Source of the DNA: Cryobacterium gelidum
Lineage (GTDB): Bacteria; Actinomycetota; Actinomycetes; Actinomycetales; Microbacteriaceae
Reading direction: 5' to 3'
Assembly (NCBI RefSeq): GCF_004403985.1
Contig: NZ_SOHL01000027.1
Span: 373-64,372 of the forward strand
Length of the DNA: 64,000 nt
Part shown: piece after piece, positions 63,389-64,000 of the stretch
Numbering within the stretch: the stretch's first letter is position 1
How the letters are laid out: each line of letters starts with the position of its first letter
Translations under genes and position numbers: made by a program
Notes under the pieces: generated by a model
The model's input: the letters and a program-made list of their open reading frames with translations, nothing else
Told to the model about the DNA's origin: nothing
Database searches by the model: none

Positions 63389-63395
63389 GTTGCCA

Positions 63396-63590
63396 TCATG
63401 CCGTAAGGGCACCACGAAGACTGGCGCTTGGTGGGTTGCGCTCCGCATGTGTCTGCCAGCACGGCACCTTGAAGTACGCTCGCGATCGGCGCAGCCGGGC
63501 AGCACGATCGACCGACATCCCCGCACACACGAGATCAATGAACTCAGTCCGGGTATTCGGCGGAAACAACTGGACCATGAAACGCTCCAT
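63396..63590 (-). pseudogene. Possible transposase N-terminal (HTH) remnant
   Basis: The frame starts MERFMVQLFPPNTRTEFIDL and continues VCAGMSVDRAARLRRSRAYF, resembling the N-terminal helix-turn-helix of IS30-like transposases. It then loses similarity. No transposase body follows. The assignment is tentative. Confidence 0.35.
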
Positions 63591-63685
63591 TCACTAGAGC
63601 GTTGCCACGACCATATGACTTTGCCCCACATAGGATTCGTCAATCTGTTTGATAGGCGTTCCTTCCCGCGATGGAATCACTCGAT

Positions 63686-64000
63686 TCAGGCCAGCAGATC
63701 GCCGAGCAGGATGTTGACGACAGCTTCCTCGTGGACGGCGGCGTTCGTCCGCTCCATCATCCGGGACAGGTGCTCGTCCCACGGGGTCGGTCGTCGCGCA
63801 CCGTCCAACGGCTCGAACGGGCCGGTGATCGAAGCGGCCGTGTAATCGTCAGCACCCATCCGCCATGGCACCCCACCCGAGAAAAGCACCCGATTGACTA
63901 TCAGGACCCCCGGCCAATCAAAGTCACCGTGGTAGCGCACTGTCACTCCACCGCGGATCAGCGTACGCAGCACCTGCCAGGCGACGGCGGAACCTTGCCC
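63686..64000 (-). CDS. C-terminus of a DUF2399/JetD-like protein (Wadjet defence), cut by window edge
   Basis: The frame is open to the right end of the window and stops at 63686. About 105 residues are visible: a motif GQGSAVAWQVLRTLIRGG, then RYHGDFDWPGVLIVNRVL and GVPWRMGADDYTAA. This is the Toprim-like DxD region of DUF2399 (TIGR02679) proteins, which form the nuclease subunit JetD of one type of Wadjet plasmid-defence system. The other Wadjet subunits should lie to the right, outside the window. Confidence 0.75.
   Translation of the reverse strand, partial: GQGSAVAWQVLRTLIRGGVTVRYHGDFDWPGVLIVNRVLFSGGVPWRMGADDYTAASITGPFEPLDGARRPTPWDEHLSRMMERTNAAVHEEAVVNILLGDLLA

Noticed and set aside
1-64000. 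CRISPR array
   Set aside because: No series of regularly spaced identical repeats was seen; only a single 18 bp tandem pair at 45848 and the att repeats.

Overview
The window is high-GC bacterial DNA from an actinomycete (Actinomycetota). The evidence is GC-rich third codon positions, frequent GTG/TTG starts, a MimR-type regulator, a DUF4913-like mobile-element protein and a polyprenol-phosphate-mannose-type glycosyltransferase. The genus cannot be fixed from sequence alone. Almost all of the window is accessory DNA.

Architecture. A 35-36 bp sequence that looks like the 3' end of a tRNA gene (T-arm plus acceptor strand, minus strand) occurs at 4630-4665 and again at 62104-62139. Each copy is followed, reading leftward, by a closely related excisionase-like gene (4212-4460 and 61698-61934). 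The right copy is also followed by a tyrosine integrase (60554-61698). The 57.5 kb between the copies reads as an integrated element. Neither copy continues into a recognisable tRNA body, and the sequences on their outer sides are weakly alike, so I infer a tandem array of at least three related elements. Both visible integration modules are damaged: an IS21-family element (1832-3979) lies where the left integrase is expected, and the right integrase has a frameshift before its catalytic HxxR/Tyr region. A third integrase C-terminal fossil lies at 45680-45886, so the island is itself a composite.

Layout. (1) 0.4-1.4 kb: zinc alcohol dehydrogenase. (2) 1.8-4.0 kb: IS21 with an in-frame stop in istA. 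(3) 5.5-10.1 kb: regulator and three accessory genes of a propane/acetone-monooxygenase (mim/prm-type) locus, without the monooxygenase. (4) 11.1-45.6 kb: a large catabolic regulon containing two short-chain dehydrogenases, a LIV-type ABC importer, a metallo-beta-lactamase hydrolase, two cyclase-family hydrolases, a two-gene acyl-CoA dehydrogenase, two thiolases, ETF with a cytochrome b, a HyuA/HyuB ATP-dependent carboxylase or hydrolase, a three-subunit biotin carboxylase, CoA-transferase, FadB-like protein, CoA ligase and flavin monooxygenase. A TetR regulator (39791-40417) lies inside it, and ten near-palindromes of the type CAAWCGWTTG sit at its promoters. (5) 46.1-50.1 kb: an overlapping five-gene operon (DoxX, small membrane protein, acyl-CoA-dehydrogenase-like flavoprotein, leaderless PhnD/SsuA-type protein, radical SAM enzyme with a TusA-like N-terminus). 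(6) 50.3-51.7 kb: glycosyltransferase and SRPBCC protein. (7) 52.0-55.0 kb: plasmid/ICE-like genes (ssb, DUF4913-like and others). (8) 55.0-59.9 kb: NCS1 permease, LysR regulator, HisD-like dehydrogenase and nitrilase, with LysR-type boxes. (9) 60.0-62.1 kb: DUF805 protein, integrase, excisionase and att. (10) 62.6-64 kb: start of the next element, with a CxxC protein and the C-terminus of a DUF2399/JetD-like (Wadjet defence) protein cut by the window edge.

How the genes work together. My reading of the 11-46 kb regulon is uptake through the LIV-type transporter, oxidation by dehydrogenases and/or the flavin monooxygenase, and ring opening by cyclase-type or MBL hydrolases. ATP-dependent carboxylation of a ketone by HyuAB (a zinc-ribbon domain fused to HyuB supports the acetone/acetophenone carboxylase branch) would then give a beta-keto acid, followed by CoA activation and thiolysis or beta-oxidation, with electrons leaving through ETF. 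The substrate is unknown. The best candidates for undescribed biology are this TetR-controlled carboxylating pathway and the radical SAM/DoxX five-gene operon.
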